Positions 18,236 to 26,924 are shown, counted from the stretch's first letter. The stretch is DNA of 64,000 bases from Corynebacterium pseudopelargi (GCF_003814005.1 NZ_CP033898.1:186001-250000), one strand, 5' to 3'. Notes: generated from the sequence alone by a model not told the origin. Translations and numbers: made by a program.

Positions 18236-19304
18236 GAAGATTCTCCTGCTCTGCTGGCGCGACACCAGCCACCCCCAAGGTGGCGGCTCCGAGCGCTACC
18301 TTGAGCGAGTAGGCGAATACCTCTCCGCATGCGGGCACGAGGTGACGTTTCGCACCGCCTGCTATCCCGGATCACTCAAACAAGAACAGCGTGGCGGTAT
18401 CACCTTCTCGCGCGCCGGCGGACGCTTCAGCGTGTACCCGCGTGCGTTGCTGTGGCTGTGGCGCAGGCGTTTTGATGTGGTGGTAGATACCCAAAACGGC
18501 ATCCCCTTCTTCGCGCGTCTGGCCACGCGCGCACCGGTGGTGGTGCTTAGCCACCATTGCCACCGCGAGCAGTGGCCGGTGGCAGGACGCCTCCTTGGCC
18601 GGGTGGGTTGGTGGCTGGAATCGAAGGTCGCGCCCTTTGTCTATCGCAATGCCCAGTGGGTGACGGTGTCTGAACCCAGTGCTGCTGAACTGCGCGCTTT
18701 GGGGGTGCGCCGCGTAGCCATCATCCGCAATGGCGTGGACCGGGTGAATGCCAGCGCCGCCCAGGAACCCTTCCGCATGGTCACCCTGAGCAGGCTGGTG
18801 CCACATAAACACATTGAGCACGCCATCGACGCAGTGCGCGCCATCCCCGAGGCGCACCTGGACGTGATTGGTTCCGGCTGGTGGTCCGATCGCCTGCGCG
18901 CCTATGCCGCCGATGTTGCAGATCGCGTGCATTTTCACGGCCACGTCAGCGAGCGCCGCAAGCATGAACTCCTCGCGCGAGCCTGCCTGCACCTTATGCC
19001 CTCTGCCAAGGAAGGCTGGGGCTTGGCCGTGATTGAGGCTGGCCTGCACGGGGTGCCCACCATTGGTTATCGCAGTTCAGGTGGGCTTCGTGATTCCGTC
19101 CGCGGCGGCCTCCTGGTGGATACCCACGCCGATTTCCTTGCCGCTACGCGTCTTTTGCTTTTCCACGCACAACGCCGCCAAACCCTTGGCGCCATTGCAA
19201 GAGACTATGCGCAGCAGTTCTCCTGGGAGGAGACTGGCCGGCGCTTTATGCAGATCATCGGCACTGCGAACCAGGAGAAGATGAGCGCCCAGCCCAAGGG
19301 TTGA
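18234..19304 (+). CDS. GT4-family glycosyltransferase (Rv0225-like)
   Basis: About 356 residues with a GT-B fold of the GT4 type. The N-terminal domain has the G-G-G-S-E-R-Y loop near residue 17. The C-terminal domain has S-R-L-V-P-H-K and the donor-binding stretch M-P-S-A-K-E-G-W-G-L-A-V-I-E-A near 255-270. The sugar donor and acceptor are not known. The ATG at 18234 shares bases with the divergent methyltransferase start and follows a -10 box by 7 nt. Its last 100 bp overlap the convergent membrane protein gene. Confidence 0.85.
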   Translation: MKILLLCWRDTSHPQGGGSERYLERVGEYLSACGHEVTFRTACYPGSLKQEQRGGITFSRAGGRFSVYPRALLWLWRRRFDVVVDTQNGIPFFARLATRAPVVVLSHHCHREQWPVAGRLLGRVGWWLESKVAPFVYRNAQWVTVSEPSAAELRALGVRRVAIIRNGVDRVNASAAQEPFRMVTLSRLVPHKHIEHAIDAVRAIPEAHLDVIGSGWWSDRLRAYAADVADRVHFHGHVSERRKHELLARACLHLMPSAKEGWGLAVIEAGLHGVPTIGYRSSGGLRDSVRGGLLVDTHADFLAATRLLLFHAQRRQTLGAIARDYAQQFSWEETGRRFMQIIGTANQEKMSAQPKG

Positions 19305-20464
19305 GGCTTCGTGATACCGCCGATTTCTCGCTGGGAGTCGCCGTCGATCACCAGCCCGATATGGTGTTCGCGCAGCCAGGCATCATCGTCTAGGTGCTTG
19401 AGTGCTTCGGTATAGCGGGGCGAGGCTTGATCGGTGATCTCCCCATCCACGCGCAGCTCACCTGCCTGCACGGCACTGTTTGCTTTCAGGCGCGGGTCCA
19501 CCATCACACGCCCCTGGTATTCGACGATGCCGCGGCTGTCCACGATGAGCAGGTCGCCTTCAGATTGGGGCAGATCAGGGGTGGGCACGGTCACGTCGGG
19601 CAGCGGGCGGAAGCTCAGGGCGGCGAACACTAAGGCTAGGGGAGGAATGCGCGCGGCACCGGCCACCATGGCGGGCAGGGCGAGCATGAGCAGCTTATTG
19701 GAATCGCGAAACAGCGAGGCCCCCGGCAACCACAGCAGCCAGGGCATGGCCAGCATGAGTATCAACCCGGACCAGGCGAGGATCTGCAGGCGCCTAGGTG
19801 CAAGGAGCAACAGCCCGAACAGCGCGAGCATGGGCAGCCATACCGCCACCTCCGCGTTCCAGATATTGCCCGTGCGGCTTGCCAGGTAGGCATGCGTGCT
19901 GCTGTCCGGCACGGATTGCAAGCTGGGCACAAGCCAGCTCAAAGAGCTCAAGGCGCCAACCAGCAGCATCTTCTTCCACGGTCCGGTGGCAACCCCCACG
20001 ACCGTGGCGATCACCGCACCGGTGGGTGTGAGCGAACAGGCCCACAGCACCAGCGGATTCTTGGTAGCCACCAGTAAGGGCAGTAGCCAGGCAGCAATCA
20101 CCAAAGACCAGTGGCCTTGGTGCAGGCGCTCGATGGTGAAGGGGTTACACAGGCACAAAGTGATAGCGGCGATTTTGCCCCAGGTGCGCTGCCCAAAGCG
20201 GCTCGCCCCATACGCACCCGCGATTGCCCCTGCAAGCAGCATGAGACGGGCGGCGTAGGAGGCGTCGAAAAGCTTGCCAAGAACCGCGAGGATGCCGTCT
20301 TGGGGGAAGTTGCGCGCGGGAAGATCGCCGAAGGAGACGGCAGGGTGGGGGACCACGACCATGTCGCGAAGTCCCAGCATGCCTGGGGTGGCGAAGGGCC
20401 AGAGCAGGAGTGTAATCAGCAGTGCCGACCACAGCACTGGCCAACGAATCAGCGGCGACGCCAT
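19205..20464 (-). CDS. Polytopic envelope membrane protein (Rv0226c-like position)
   Basis: About 419 residues with around ten membrane segments and a C-terminal extracytoplasmic stretch. No catalytic motif recognised. Position between a glycosyltransferase and a DUF3068 protein matches the Rv0225-Rv0228 locus, where the equivalent gene is an uncharacterised membrane protein, possibly a GT-C-type enzyme. The ATG at 20464 overlaps the upstream DUF3068 gene by 16 bp. The 3' end overlaps the convergent glycosyltransferase by 100 bp. Confidence 0.75.
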   Translation of the reverse strand: MASPLIRWPVLWSALLITLLLWPFATPGMLGLRDMVVVPHPAVSFGDLPARNFPQDGILAVLGKLFDASYAARLMLLAGAIAGAYGASRFGQRTWGKIAAITLCLCNPFTIERLHQGHWSLVIAAWLLPLLVATKNPLVLWACSLTPTGAVIATVVGVATGPWKKMLLVGALSSLSWLVPSLQSVPDSSTHAYLASRTGNIWNAEVAVWLPMLALFGLLLLAPRRLQILAWSGLILMLAMPWLLWLPGASLFRDSNKLLMLALPAMVAGAARIPPLALVFAALSFRPLPDVTVPTPDLPQSEGDLLIVDSRGIVEYQGRVMVDPRLKANSAVQAGELRVDGEITDQASPRYTEALKHLDDDAWLREHHIGLVIDGDSQREIGGITKPQPLGWALIFSWFAVPMICIKRRPVSSQENCCA

Positions 20465-21171
20465 AGCGCTACAGCGATAAGGAGCACGGCACACAGCTTG
20501 AGCATAAAGCTTGCGATTCGAAGCGCCTGCAAGGTGTGTTTGGTGCGATCAGCGTGTGTTCGGGCGGCGTCCTGGGTGGCTTGATCCCATTCGAGCGTGG
20601 TGTCGATCCCAGGCAGTGTGAGGTGCTCCACCTCGTTGAGGATGGTGCCACTTTTTGGCTCCACCCAAATGGTTCGCTCTACATGCTCGCGCTTTTGGTG
20701 ATAGACATACGCATCGCCGTCTTGGCGCACATAATCCAGCGGTGCGCTATCGCCGGCGAAAACATCATAGAAATCATAGGAGCGCCGCTCAGTATTGAAT
20801 GGGAAGAAATACTGCAGTCCGTTGCGGGTGAAACGCTCGCGTTTGTCCGTTTTGCCCAGCACGGTCACCGTGATACTGGAATTATTGTCCAACACAGGAT
20901 AGGTGGAGTGACGAATCAGTTGCAGGTGATCATCCACGCTAATCAGTGTTTTACCGGCATCATTTTTGAGCGTGTCCTGCACATGCACTTTCACCTCGTC
21001 TTTGATGCCAGGATCTGAGGTATCAATCTGGCGGGTTAAGGTGGTGTGGTCGCCGTGGGCAACATATGTGTGCGAAGAATTGAGGGGGATGGGCATGATG
21101 CGGCTAGTGATCAGCGGGGGAACCACCGTGGCAAGCACCAGTAATACCGCGGCAGCGATTACTTTGCGCAA
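20449..21171 (-). CDS. DUF3068 envelope protein (Rv0227c-like)
   Basis: About 240 residues with a membrane helix at each end and a large extracytoplasmic domain between, the layout of DUF3068 proteins. The central domain contains paired aromatic and charged segments (Y-F-F-P-F-N-T, Y-D-F-Y-D). The TTG at 21171 has GGAG with 6 nt spacing; an in-frame TTG at 21183 is possible. It is coupled to the downstream membrane protein gene by a 16-bp overlap and divergent from the acyltransferase gene. Function unknown. Confidence 0.75.
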   Translation of the reverse strand: MRKVIAAAVLLVLATVVPPLITSRIMPIPLNSSHTYVAHGDHTTLTRQIDTSDPGIKDEVKVHVQDTLKNDAGKTLISVDDHLQLIRHSTYPVLDNNSSITVTVLGKTDKRERFTRNGLQYFFPFNTERRSYDFYDVFAGDSAPLDYVRQDGDAYVYHQKREHVERTIWVEPKSGTILNEVEHLTLPGIDTTLEWDQATQDAARTHADRTKHTLQALRIASFMLKLCAVLLIAVALWRRR

Positions 21172-21185
21172 TCCGATCTCCAACC

Positions 21186-21191
21186 TAGAAT
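21186..21191 (+). promoter_or_regulatory. -10 box of the tmaT-like gene
   Basis: TAGAAT ends 10 nt before a GTG at 21202, and no ribosome-binding site precedes it. This implies an almost leaderless mRNA. Confidence 0.5.
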
Positions 21192-21201
21192 CTTGAAATT
21201 A

Positions 21202-22200
21202 GTGTCTTCATCGTACCTGCCGCAGCTTGAGGGATTGCGCGGTGTCGCAGCTTTAGGCGTGCTGCTGACTCACACCGCCTTCCAAACAGGTACTCAGAGT
21301 GCCATCCTGGCGCGCTTCGACTACTTCGTGGCCGTCTTTTTCGCCCTCTCCGCGTTCCTGCTCTGGCGCGATTTCCGCCCCCAAGGCTATTTGCGCCGCC
21401 GCTTCTGGCGCATCGTCCCAGCCTATTGGGCGTGCGTGGGTCTGACGTTTGCCTTGCTTTTCGACGCCTTCCGCACCCCACCCGAGGCGATCCTCGCCAC
21501 CTTCTTCTTCGGTCAAATTTATCTGCCCAATGGGTTAGCCGGTGGGCTCACGCACATGTGGTCGCTGTGCGTGGAGGTGGCGTTCTACCTGGGGCTGCCG
21601 GTGCTGTTTTGGGCCGTGGGTAAGCGGGAAAAGAAGGTGCGCGTGGGCGTGATCATGGCACTGATGCTTTTCGGTTTTGCCTGGACGCTCATGCCCTGGC
21701 CAGAAGGTGGGGTGAACTTTCAGATCTTCCCCTTCTCCTACCTACCCTGGTTTGGGGTGGGGCTGCTGCTTGCCGAATACGAGCCCAAGCGCGCCAGTGT
21801 GTGGTTCTGGGTTCCGGCACTGGTGGTGGCGTGGATTGCAGGCCAGATGTGGTTTGGGCCACTGGGCCTGGATCACCCGAGCCCCCTGCAGTTTTTCCGC
21901 AAAATCCTCTTCGGCGCGCTCTTCGGGCTCTTCGTCATGCTGGCGGCCTGGAACTCCAAGCTGCTGCGTACCGAGCCGTTGCAGAGGCTGGGGCGCATCA
22001 GTTATTCGCTGTTTCTCTGGCACCTCCCGGTGCTGTCGATTGTTCTGCCCATGCTGGGCATCAAGCCCTTCAGTGGCCACTTTGTGTTGGTGAGTGCCGT
22101 GACCATCGTGATGTCCATTGCCGTAGCGGATTTGAGCTACCGCTACGTGGAGAGCAAATTCAGCGTGCGGGGCAGGCGGAAGGTTGCAAGTCGTCCGTGA
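21202..22200 (+). CDS. tmaT: Acyltransferase 3 family, TMM acetyltransferase TmaT-like
   Basis: About 332 residues, ten-helix acyltransferase-3 family. The opening L-E-G-L-R-G-V-A-A-L-G-V-L-L-T-H motif holds the catalytic-type His near residue 24, and R-R-R-F-W-R-I-V-P-A-Y supplies the second conserved patch. In C. glutamicum, TmaT next to aftD acetylates trehalose monomycolate before MmpL export. The same neighbourhood is seen here although 1.9 kb of remnant DNA now separates it from the aftD-like gene. The GTG at 21202 fits the -10 spacing; a TTG at 21193 is the alternative. Confidence 0.75.
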   Translation: MSSSYLPQLEGLRGVAALGVLLTHTAFQTGTQSAILARFDYFVAVFFALSAFLLWRDFRPQGYLRRRFWRIVPAYWACVGLTFALLFDAFRTPPEAILATFFFGQIYLPNGLAGGLTHMWSLCVEVAFYLGLPVLFWAVGKREKKVRVGVIMALMLFGFAWTLMPWPEGGVNFQIFPFSYLPWFGVGLLLAEYEPKRASVWFWVPALVVAWIAGQMWFGPLGLDHPSPLQFFRKILFGALFGLFVMLAAWNSKLLRTEPLQRLGRISYSLFLWHLPVLSIVLPMLGIKPFSGHFVLVSAVTIVMSIAVADLSYRYVESKFSVRGRRKVASRP

Positions 22201-22260
22201 AAAGGGGCTGCCCTTCCGATTGACCGGAATCGCGGTGTTGCCGCAATGTTGGACGATTGA

Positions 22261-22330
22261 GTGTTTAGAACAAGCATTTCGAAGCGCCGTGGTGACGAAA
22301 TCGAAGCGGTGTGGTGACGATCTCGAAGCA
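22261..22330 (+). repeat. 70-bp repeat, copy 1 (inverted relative to copy 2)
   Basis: This 70-bp segment is the reverse complement of 22712-22781 with about seven mismatches. It is built of about three 22-bp sub-units sharing GCTTCGA and CGTCACCA on the complementary strand. It probably marks an end of the same mobile element as copy 2. Confidence 0.7.
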
Positions 22331-22711
22331 CTTTCAGATCGAGCGAAAATCCATCCGCCGGTCACGGCTACGGCTGAGCGCTGGAGGGCTGATCGAGGCC
22401 AATGCCACCAACCTTTGAGCCCACAAGCCTGACCAGTTCCGGCCTATCGATCGAGTAGGCATTCAGCATCGGTGCGCTAGTGGCCATTCGGTTTCACAGT
22501 TTAGGTAATGAACGCGCTGGTGAACAGTGCAATTTGAACTGGCCGTCGGCCACATGATCCTGCGATTAGAGAACCCTGGCTCTACGGGCTCCTTTCAGGG
22601 AAGCCACCGCATCTTAGAAAGCTCCGCAGAAACGCGATGCGATCATCTGTTCAGTCACCCGAAGTGCTTACGGATGCGTACCTGGAAGACGGGAGCGCTG
22701 GCATATGAAGG

Positions 22712-22781
22712 CGCTTCGAGATCGTCACCACAGCGCTTTGAATTCGTCACCATGGCGCTTCGAAATGCTCGTTCTAAACAT
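22712..22781 (-). repeat. 70-bp repeat, copy 2 (inverted relative to copy 1)
   Basis: The partner of 22261-22330, about 90 percent identical in inverted orientation and 381 bp away. Three 22-bp iterations start with GCGCTTCGA, GCGCTTTGA and GCGCTTCGA. It covers the last codons and stop of the transposase fragment. Confidence 0.7.
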
Positions 22782-22967
22782 CGAGGTGAAGTGCCTTGGC
22801 TTTTGTTCCTGGAAATTTGCTTTCATTTCTGGTGTGGTGTCTCGGCTGCGGTTTTTCCAAAATGCTCCCTCGATCTCAGTTGGGGAGCGGCGCCCGAGGG
22901 CTTCATGCAGGCGTGTCTCATTCCCCGAATTCACCGAGGTAAACGTCTCGATTTCAACATCGGGACA
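22725..22967 (-). pseudogene. IS3-type transposase, C-terminal fragment
   Basis: An open stretch of 80 codons on the minus strand ends in TGA at 22725. It contains N-E-T-R-L-H-E-A-L-G-R-R-S-P-T-E-I-E, which resembles the conserved tail of IS3-family transposases (RLH-x-ALG-x-R-[ST]-P-x-E-x-E). The stretch upstream does not continue the catalytic DDE domain in any frame I could read. The fragment runs directly into the 70-bp repeat, so that repeat should be near the element's end. Confidence 0.6.
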
Positions 22968-23372
22968 GATGCTCGTCTAAAGACACCTGGAAGTTCGGCA
23001 ATTTGGGCCGTTGCCGTCAAAGGATAAACAGGTGACAATGGAAAACTACAATGAGTTCCGAGAGGACGTTGTGCGCTTCGTGGCGGAACAAAGGCCCCTC
23101 CTCGAAAGTTAGGGTATGTCGTCGCGATTTCCACGACGAGCGCAACCGCATTCACCGGCATACCTCTCTGTGGTAACTCACACCAGTGAAATATTGCCGA
23201 TACATCGCAATCATCCGAACCTTCGGACACTCTAGTTTCGACTTGACCCAAATACGGGAACCCCTTGCACTCCGACCCCTTGCTCAACGCTTCGAAAAAG
23301 CTCTAAATTTGAAGTAAGTCAACCCATACCAGCAGAGTTGGCACACGATTGAATCGTCTGTAAGGAGGAGGA
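22968..23372. other. Gene-poor remnant DNA
   Basis: About 400 bp with no convincing gene. Frames are open for up to about 118 codons on the minus strand but show no family motif. With 22331-22711 it is best read as decayed mobile-element or foreign DNA. Confidence 0.5.
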
Positions 23373-23618
23373 TTATTCGCAATTCCCTTCTCGATGCAAC
23401 TGTTGCAGTTTGTTAATTTTGAGTTCCAAGTCAGCAACGGTAGTGATTAGTGATAATGCCAACCTATTGGACTCAATTTCCCCCCTGTTATCCGTAAAGT
23501 TTTCTAGCAAGAATTTAATTCGGTCAATCAAAATCGACGTGGTCTCAAAATATTCCTTGTCTATAGAGGTGCCTAGCTCGTCGACTAATTGAAAATAAAT
23601 ATTGTCCTTATTGTTCAT
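23373..23618 (-). CDS. Small AT-rich hypothetical protein
   Basis: An 81-residue protein not recognised. It is hydrophilic, probably alpha-helical, and rich in Asn, Ile, Leu and Glu, with a possible coiled-coil C-terminal half (L-E-L-K-I-N-K-L-Q-Q-L). An excellent ribosome-binding site (AAGGGAG, 4-5 nt before the ATG) argues that it is translated. Its base composition is clearly more AT-rich than the flanking genes and its Asn/Ile codons differ from theirs, so recent transfer is likely. It lies alone in the remnant region. Confidence 0.5.
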   Translation of the reverse strand: MNNKDNIYFQLVDELGTSIDKEYFETTSILIDRIKFLLENFTDNRGEIESNRLALSLITTVADLELKINKLQQLHREGNCE

Positions 23619-24081
23619 TTTCTCCCTTCGCGATTGGAGTATTGATCATGAGATTGCATAAGCGGCTTACTTCCTTGCTTGCATAGTACCGCTTATCCTC
23701 TCACCCGAGGTGGCCTCCGCTTCTCCAAATTCGCAAAACATCACCATGCAGGCAACAGGACAAGATCGTTCTATCTGGGACAACGTATCCAGAGTATTCG
23801 GTTCGCAGTTTGAATGTTTGGCCAAGCTCGCCTACTACGAAGCGACTTTCAGGGGCGTGGGTGCGTGTATTCCGACCAAACATGGAACTTGGTTGCTGAG
23901 TGTCCGGTGGCGTGATTAATTTTCGAGGAATGCGCTATTTGCCTGAAGGCAGCCTTCTTCGATGATGAGTCTGGCTACCTTTCGGCGATGCTTTGGGGTC
24001 AACGCTGCGTCAGGATGCGATATTTAAGGCTTCCTGTGTGGAGGATCAGATGTTTCAAGCAACGTCCTCGATTAGTACAAA
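23619..24081. other. Intergenic region without recognised gene
   Basis: About 460 bp between the small AT-rich ORF and the end of the aftD-like gene. Only short open frames without motifs are present (for example 60 codons at 23701-23883 minus). No terminator, RNA or repeat was recognised. Confidence 0.5.
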
Positions 24082-26670
24082 CTAGCGCTTCGGCAACAGC
24101 GCCGCCGCCACCGCGCCCGCAGCCACCAAGGTGAGCGCCTGCGGGTACGCCGCCGGTGCCCGCATCATCCACATGGCGCACAGCCCCAGGCAGGTGAAGA
24201 TCCACGCCTCGCGGCCAAAGCGACTGAACTTGAGCACCGCCCAGGTGATAGGCACCATCACCAGTCCTGGTCCCAGCGCAAGCAGCCCGAGGGGGAACTC
24301 GCCGTCATCCGCAGGGGCGGGCTCATAGCGTGGGCGCCTAAAGCACAACAGCGTGATCAGCCCTGCGCACGCACCGAAGATCAATCCGGCTTGGTAGGGG
24401 CGTTCACCTGCGAAGGTGATGTCTACCTCGCCCTCGCCGTTGAGTTTGAAGCCCTGGGATGCAGCATTCACCTCCACAGGCTCCAGCTCCTGCCCGTTCT
24501 GTGTTGCCCGCAGCCCGGGATTGGTGGCCAGGGTGGTCACCAGCACTGGATCCATGGGCACCGGGGTGGCCTTGCCCAGCGTGACAGTCTTGCGCGTGCG
24601 AATCTCATGGGTGCCTGCGGTGAGTGTGACCTCGCCAGCCTGCAATTTTCCATCGATCCATGCCGGTCGGCTCATCTGCAGGGTCATGGTGCGCGGCACG
24701 GTGAATTCGCGGTTGCCATTGAACACGTATTGCTGCACCGAAGGCCCTGCATCCACATGCACTACGCGGCGCACGCCAAAGCCCACCTCAACTAGACCCG
24801 TATCCGTTTCGAGGCGAATATCTTGCAGGTTCGGTACATCCACTACCTTTTGCTGTTCCACCTTCACCTCTTGCTCAAAACCATCGGCACTGATCTTTAC
24901 TTTGCCGGGCTTGGACACGTGCAGCAGGAGCTGCTGTTGGGGTTGATCGGCGTGAATATCCATGCTCTTGCCAAAGAACACCGTGGAGGTATCCCCATCA
25001 AAAGCAGAGGAGTCAGGGGTGCTGGCGTGCCCGCCGCGCTCTACCACCTTCACAGGATCGCCCACCGAGGCATAGTCGCGCCCCGGCTCCATCAGTGGCT
25101 GCGAAGCCGCGTTGTCCAGGGTGCCAAAATTGCGGTTCACGGCAAGGGGTGTGTCGGTGACGATCTGCGCGTCGCCGCTCACAAGCTTGAAAGTGCCGGG
25201 CCCAAGCATGGCGAGGGCCTCACCGCCGCCTGCCACCGTGGTGATGGAATCGGCCACGTACATGCCGCGGCCGGGCTGGAGCGTATAAACGTCTAATTCG
25301 CCAAAATGGTGGTCTGGTGTGCCCAGCTCAGCCTTGGCGTCCTCACTGATGCGGCGGGCGGAATCGTGGCGCACCACCACCGCGCCCACCCCCAGGCGCT
25401 CCAAATTGGCCTTATTCACCGGGCCGTCCAGATTGCGGATCGCCTCTGGTGGGACCAGGGGAATGCCATCGCGAAGCAGCCAAGGCACATCCAACAATGG
25501 CTGGAAGGGATCATCGCGGGTCCAACCCCAATCCTGGCGAGCAAAGCTGGCCTCGGGCAGGATCAGCACGCGGGTATCCAGGCCGTTCAGGTAGTCGGCT
25601 GCCTCGTGGTAGTAGTCGGGCACCTTTTCATAAGCGCCGATGGGCAGCAGGCGGCCGAAGATCGGCCCGACAGCAACCACTCCCGCCAATGCCACGGCAA
25701 TGCGGTGGCGCGCCGGGATCGCAGCAATGCCCACCGCCAGCGGCAGGCGCACGAGGGGATCAAACTTGTGCACGTTGCGAAACATCACCAGCGGGCCGTC
25801 CAGCAGCGAGGGGAAGAGTGCGGCGAACACGAAGATGCCCAGACCCAAGGACAACAGCCATAGCCAAAAGCCGCGCACCTTCAAAAGTCCCACCAGGCCG
25901 ATGCCTGCCACCAGCAAGGTGCCCAGGATGAAGACGGGCTGGTGCACTAGCAGCACGCCGGGTTGGCGTTCCACGTCCGCGAAGGGCGTCCAGGAGGTGG
26001 TGCCGCGCAGCACTTCGGCGAAGTTGAGCCAGTAGGTGGTTACTTGGCCGTTTTCGATGTAATCCACAAAGGGCACTGAGTAGCGGGCGAAGACGAGCAG
26101 GGGGATGATCCACCACAGCGAGACGCCGATGACCCCCAGGCACCAGGGGATGAGCGCGCGGCGTCGATAAGCTAAATAGAGGCCTGCCGGGACCAGGGCG
26201 GCCAGGGTAGCTGCGGCATTGACCGCGCCCATCATCGCCACTGCCAGCAAGGATCCGCCCACCCAGGGCTTCTTGGCCACCAGTGGCCACAGCACCCACG
26301 GGGCGAGCATCACGGGCCAGGTTTCAGAAGAGATAGCAGTAAGTGTGGTCAGCACGCGCGGGGAAAGCGCATACAAGGCCGCGGCCAAAGGCTGCACGCC
26401 CAAGCCGAGGCGCTGGAAGAGGATCAGCGCGCCCGAATAGCCCACGCCCAACACGATGGTCCACCACAGCCTCTGGGCCACCCAGTCCGGCATCCAGTCG
26501 GTGAGCAGGAAAAACAGGCCTTGTGGGAAAAGGTAGCCGTAGACCTGATTTTGGATCTGCCCCAGGGGGAAGATGGGAGAGTAGGCGTGCAGGGCTTGGG
26601 CGAGAAAGCCAGAAGGGTCTGCCGCTAGATCGTGTTTTGTGTCTGCGGCCACCTTGCCCCAGGGCTGCAA
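24082..26670 (-). CDS. aftD: AftD-like arabinofuranosyltransferase (GT-C)
   Basis: At least 862 residues. The N-terminal half is a polytopic GT-C domain with A-A-D-T-K-H-D-L (the acidic first loop), N-Q-V-Y-G-Y-L-F-P-Q-G and S-P-R-V-L-T-T-L, as in AftD, which adds alpha-(1->3)-arabinofuranose branches to arabinogalactan and lipoarabinomannan. A large extracytoplasmic beta-rich region follows, then C-terminal helices. The annotated TTG at 26670 falls inside the first membrane helix; the frame continues upstream (R-R-L-A-H-L-W-G-W) to about 26770 without ATG, GTG or TTG, so the true start is upstream and non-standard. It follows the DUF2613 gene, as aftD does in mycobacteria. It is shorter than M. 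tuberculosis AftD. Confidence 0.8.
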   Translation of the reverse strand: MQPWGKVAADTKHDLAADPSGFLAQALHAYSPIFPLGQIQNQVYGYLFPQGLFFLLTDWMPDWVAQRLWWTIVLGVGYSGALILFQRLGLGVQPLAAALYALSPRVLTTLTAISSETWPVMLAPWVLWPLVAKKPWVGGSLLAVAMMGAVNAAATLAALVPAGLYLAYRRRALIPWCLGVIGVSLWWIIPLLVFARYSVPFVDYIENGQVTTYWLNFAEVLRGTTSWTPFADVERQPGVLLVHQPVFILGTLLVAGIGLVGLLKVRGFWLWLLSLGLGIFVFAALFPSLLDGPLVMFRNVHKFDPLVRLPLAVGIAAIPARHRIAVALAGVVAVGPIFGRLLPIGAYEKVPDYYHEAADYLNGLDTRVLILPEASFARQDWGWTRDDPFQPLLDVPWLLRDGIPLVPPEAIRNLDGPVNKANLERLGVGAVVVRHDSARRISEDAKAELGTPDHHFGELDVYTLQPGRGMYVADSITTVAGGGEALAMLGPGTFKLVSGDAQIVTDTPLAVNRNFGTLDNAASQPLMEPGRDYASVGDPVKVVERGGHASTPDSSAFDGDTSTVFFGKSMDIHADQPQQQLLLHVSKPGKVKISADGFEQEVKVEQQKVVDVPNLQDIRLETDTGLVEVGFGVRRVVHVDAGPSVQQYVFNGNREFTVPRTMTLQMSRPAWIDGKLQAGEVTLTAGTHEIRTRKTVTLGKATPVPMDPVLVTTLATNPGLRATQNGQELEPVEVNAASQGFKLNGEGEVDITFAGERPYQAGLIFGACAGLITLLCFRRPRYEPAPADDGEFPLGLLALGPGLVMVPITWAVLKFSRFGREAWIFTCLGLCAMWMMRAPAAYPQALTLVAAGAVAAALLPKR

Positions 26671-26723
26671 GAAGGCGATGGCTAGCGCCCCAAGCCAGCC
26701 CCACAGGTGCGCCAGGCGCCTAC

Positions 26724-26924
26724 TTAGCGTGATCCGCCCTCGCGGGAGCCGTATTCTGGGTCGCCTAATAATGCCTGGTCAGCATCCACAGCGTTGGACT
26801 GGGAGGAATCGTTGATCATCGAAATGCCAAAGATCGCGGCGACGCCAATAGCAACACCGACTATCGCGCTGGCGATCGTGGGGCCCAACGTGCGAGCGTT
26901 GAGAGAGTCGGAGTCAAAAGCCAT
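26724..26924 (-). CDS. DUF2613 small membrane protein (Rv0236A-like)
   Basis: A 66-residue protein with one hydrophobic helix (about residues 14-36) followed by a polar tail, typical of DUF2613, which sits directly upstream of aftD in Mycobacteriales. The ATG at 26924 is preceded by TAAGCT and exactly 7 nt, so the mRNA should be leaderless. Its tail overlaps the upstream extension of the aftD-like frame. Function unknown. Confidence 0.82.
   Translation of the reverse strand: MAFDSDSLNARTLGPTIASAIVGVAIGVAAIFGISMINDSSQSNAVDADQALLGDPEYGSREGGSR

Noticed and set aside
22931..23287. 118-codon minus-strand ORF in the remnant region
   Set aside because: No recognised motif or ribosome-binding site, and it partly overlaps the transposase fragment in another frame.
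24082..24205. Truncation of the aftD-like gene by the mobile-element scar
   Set aside because: The C-terminus ends naturally after its last helix with a short basic tail; no transposase sequence is fused to it, so truncation is not shown.
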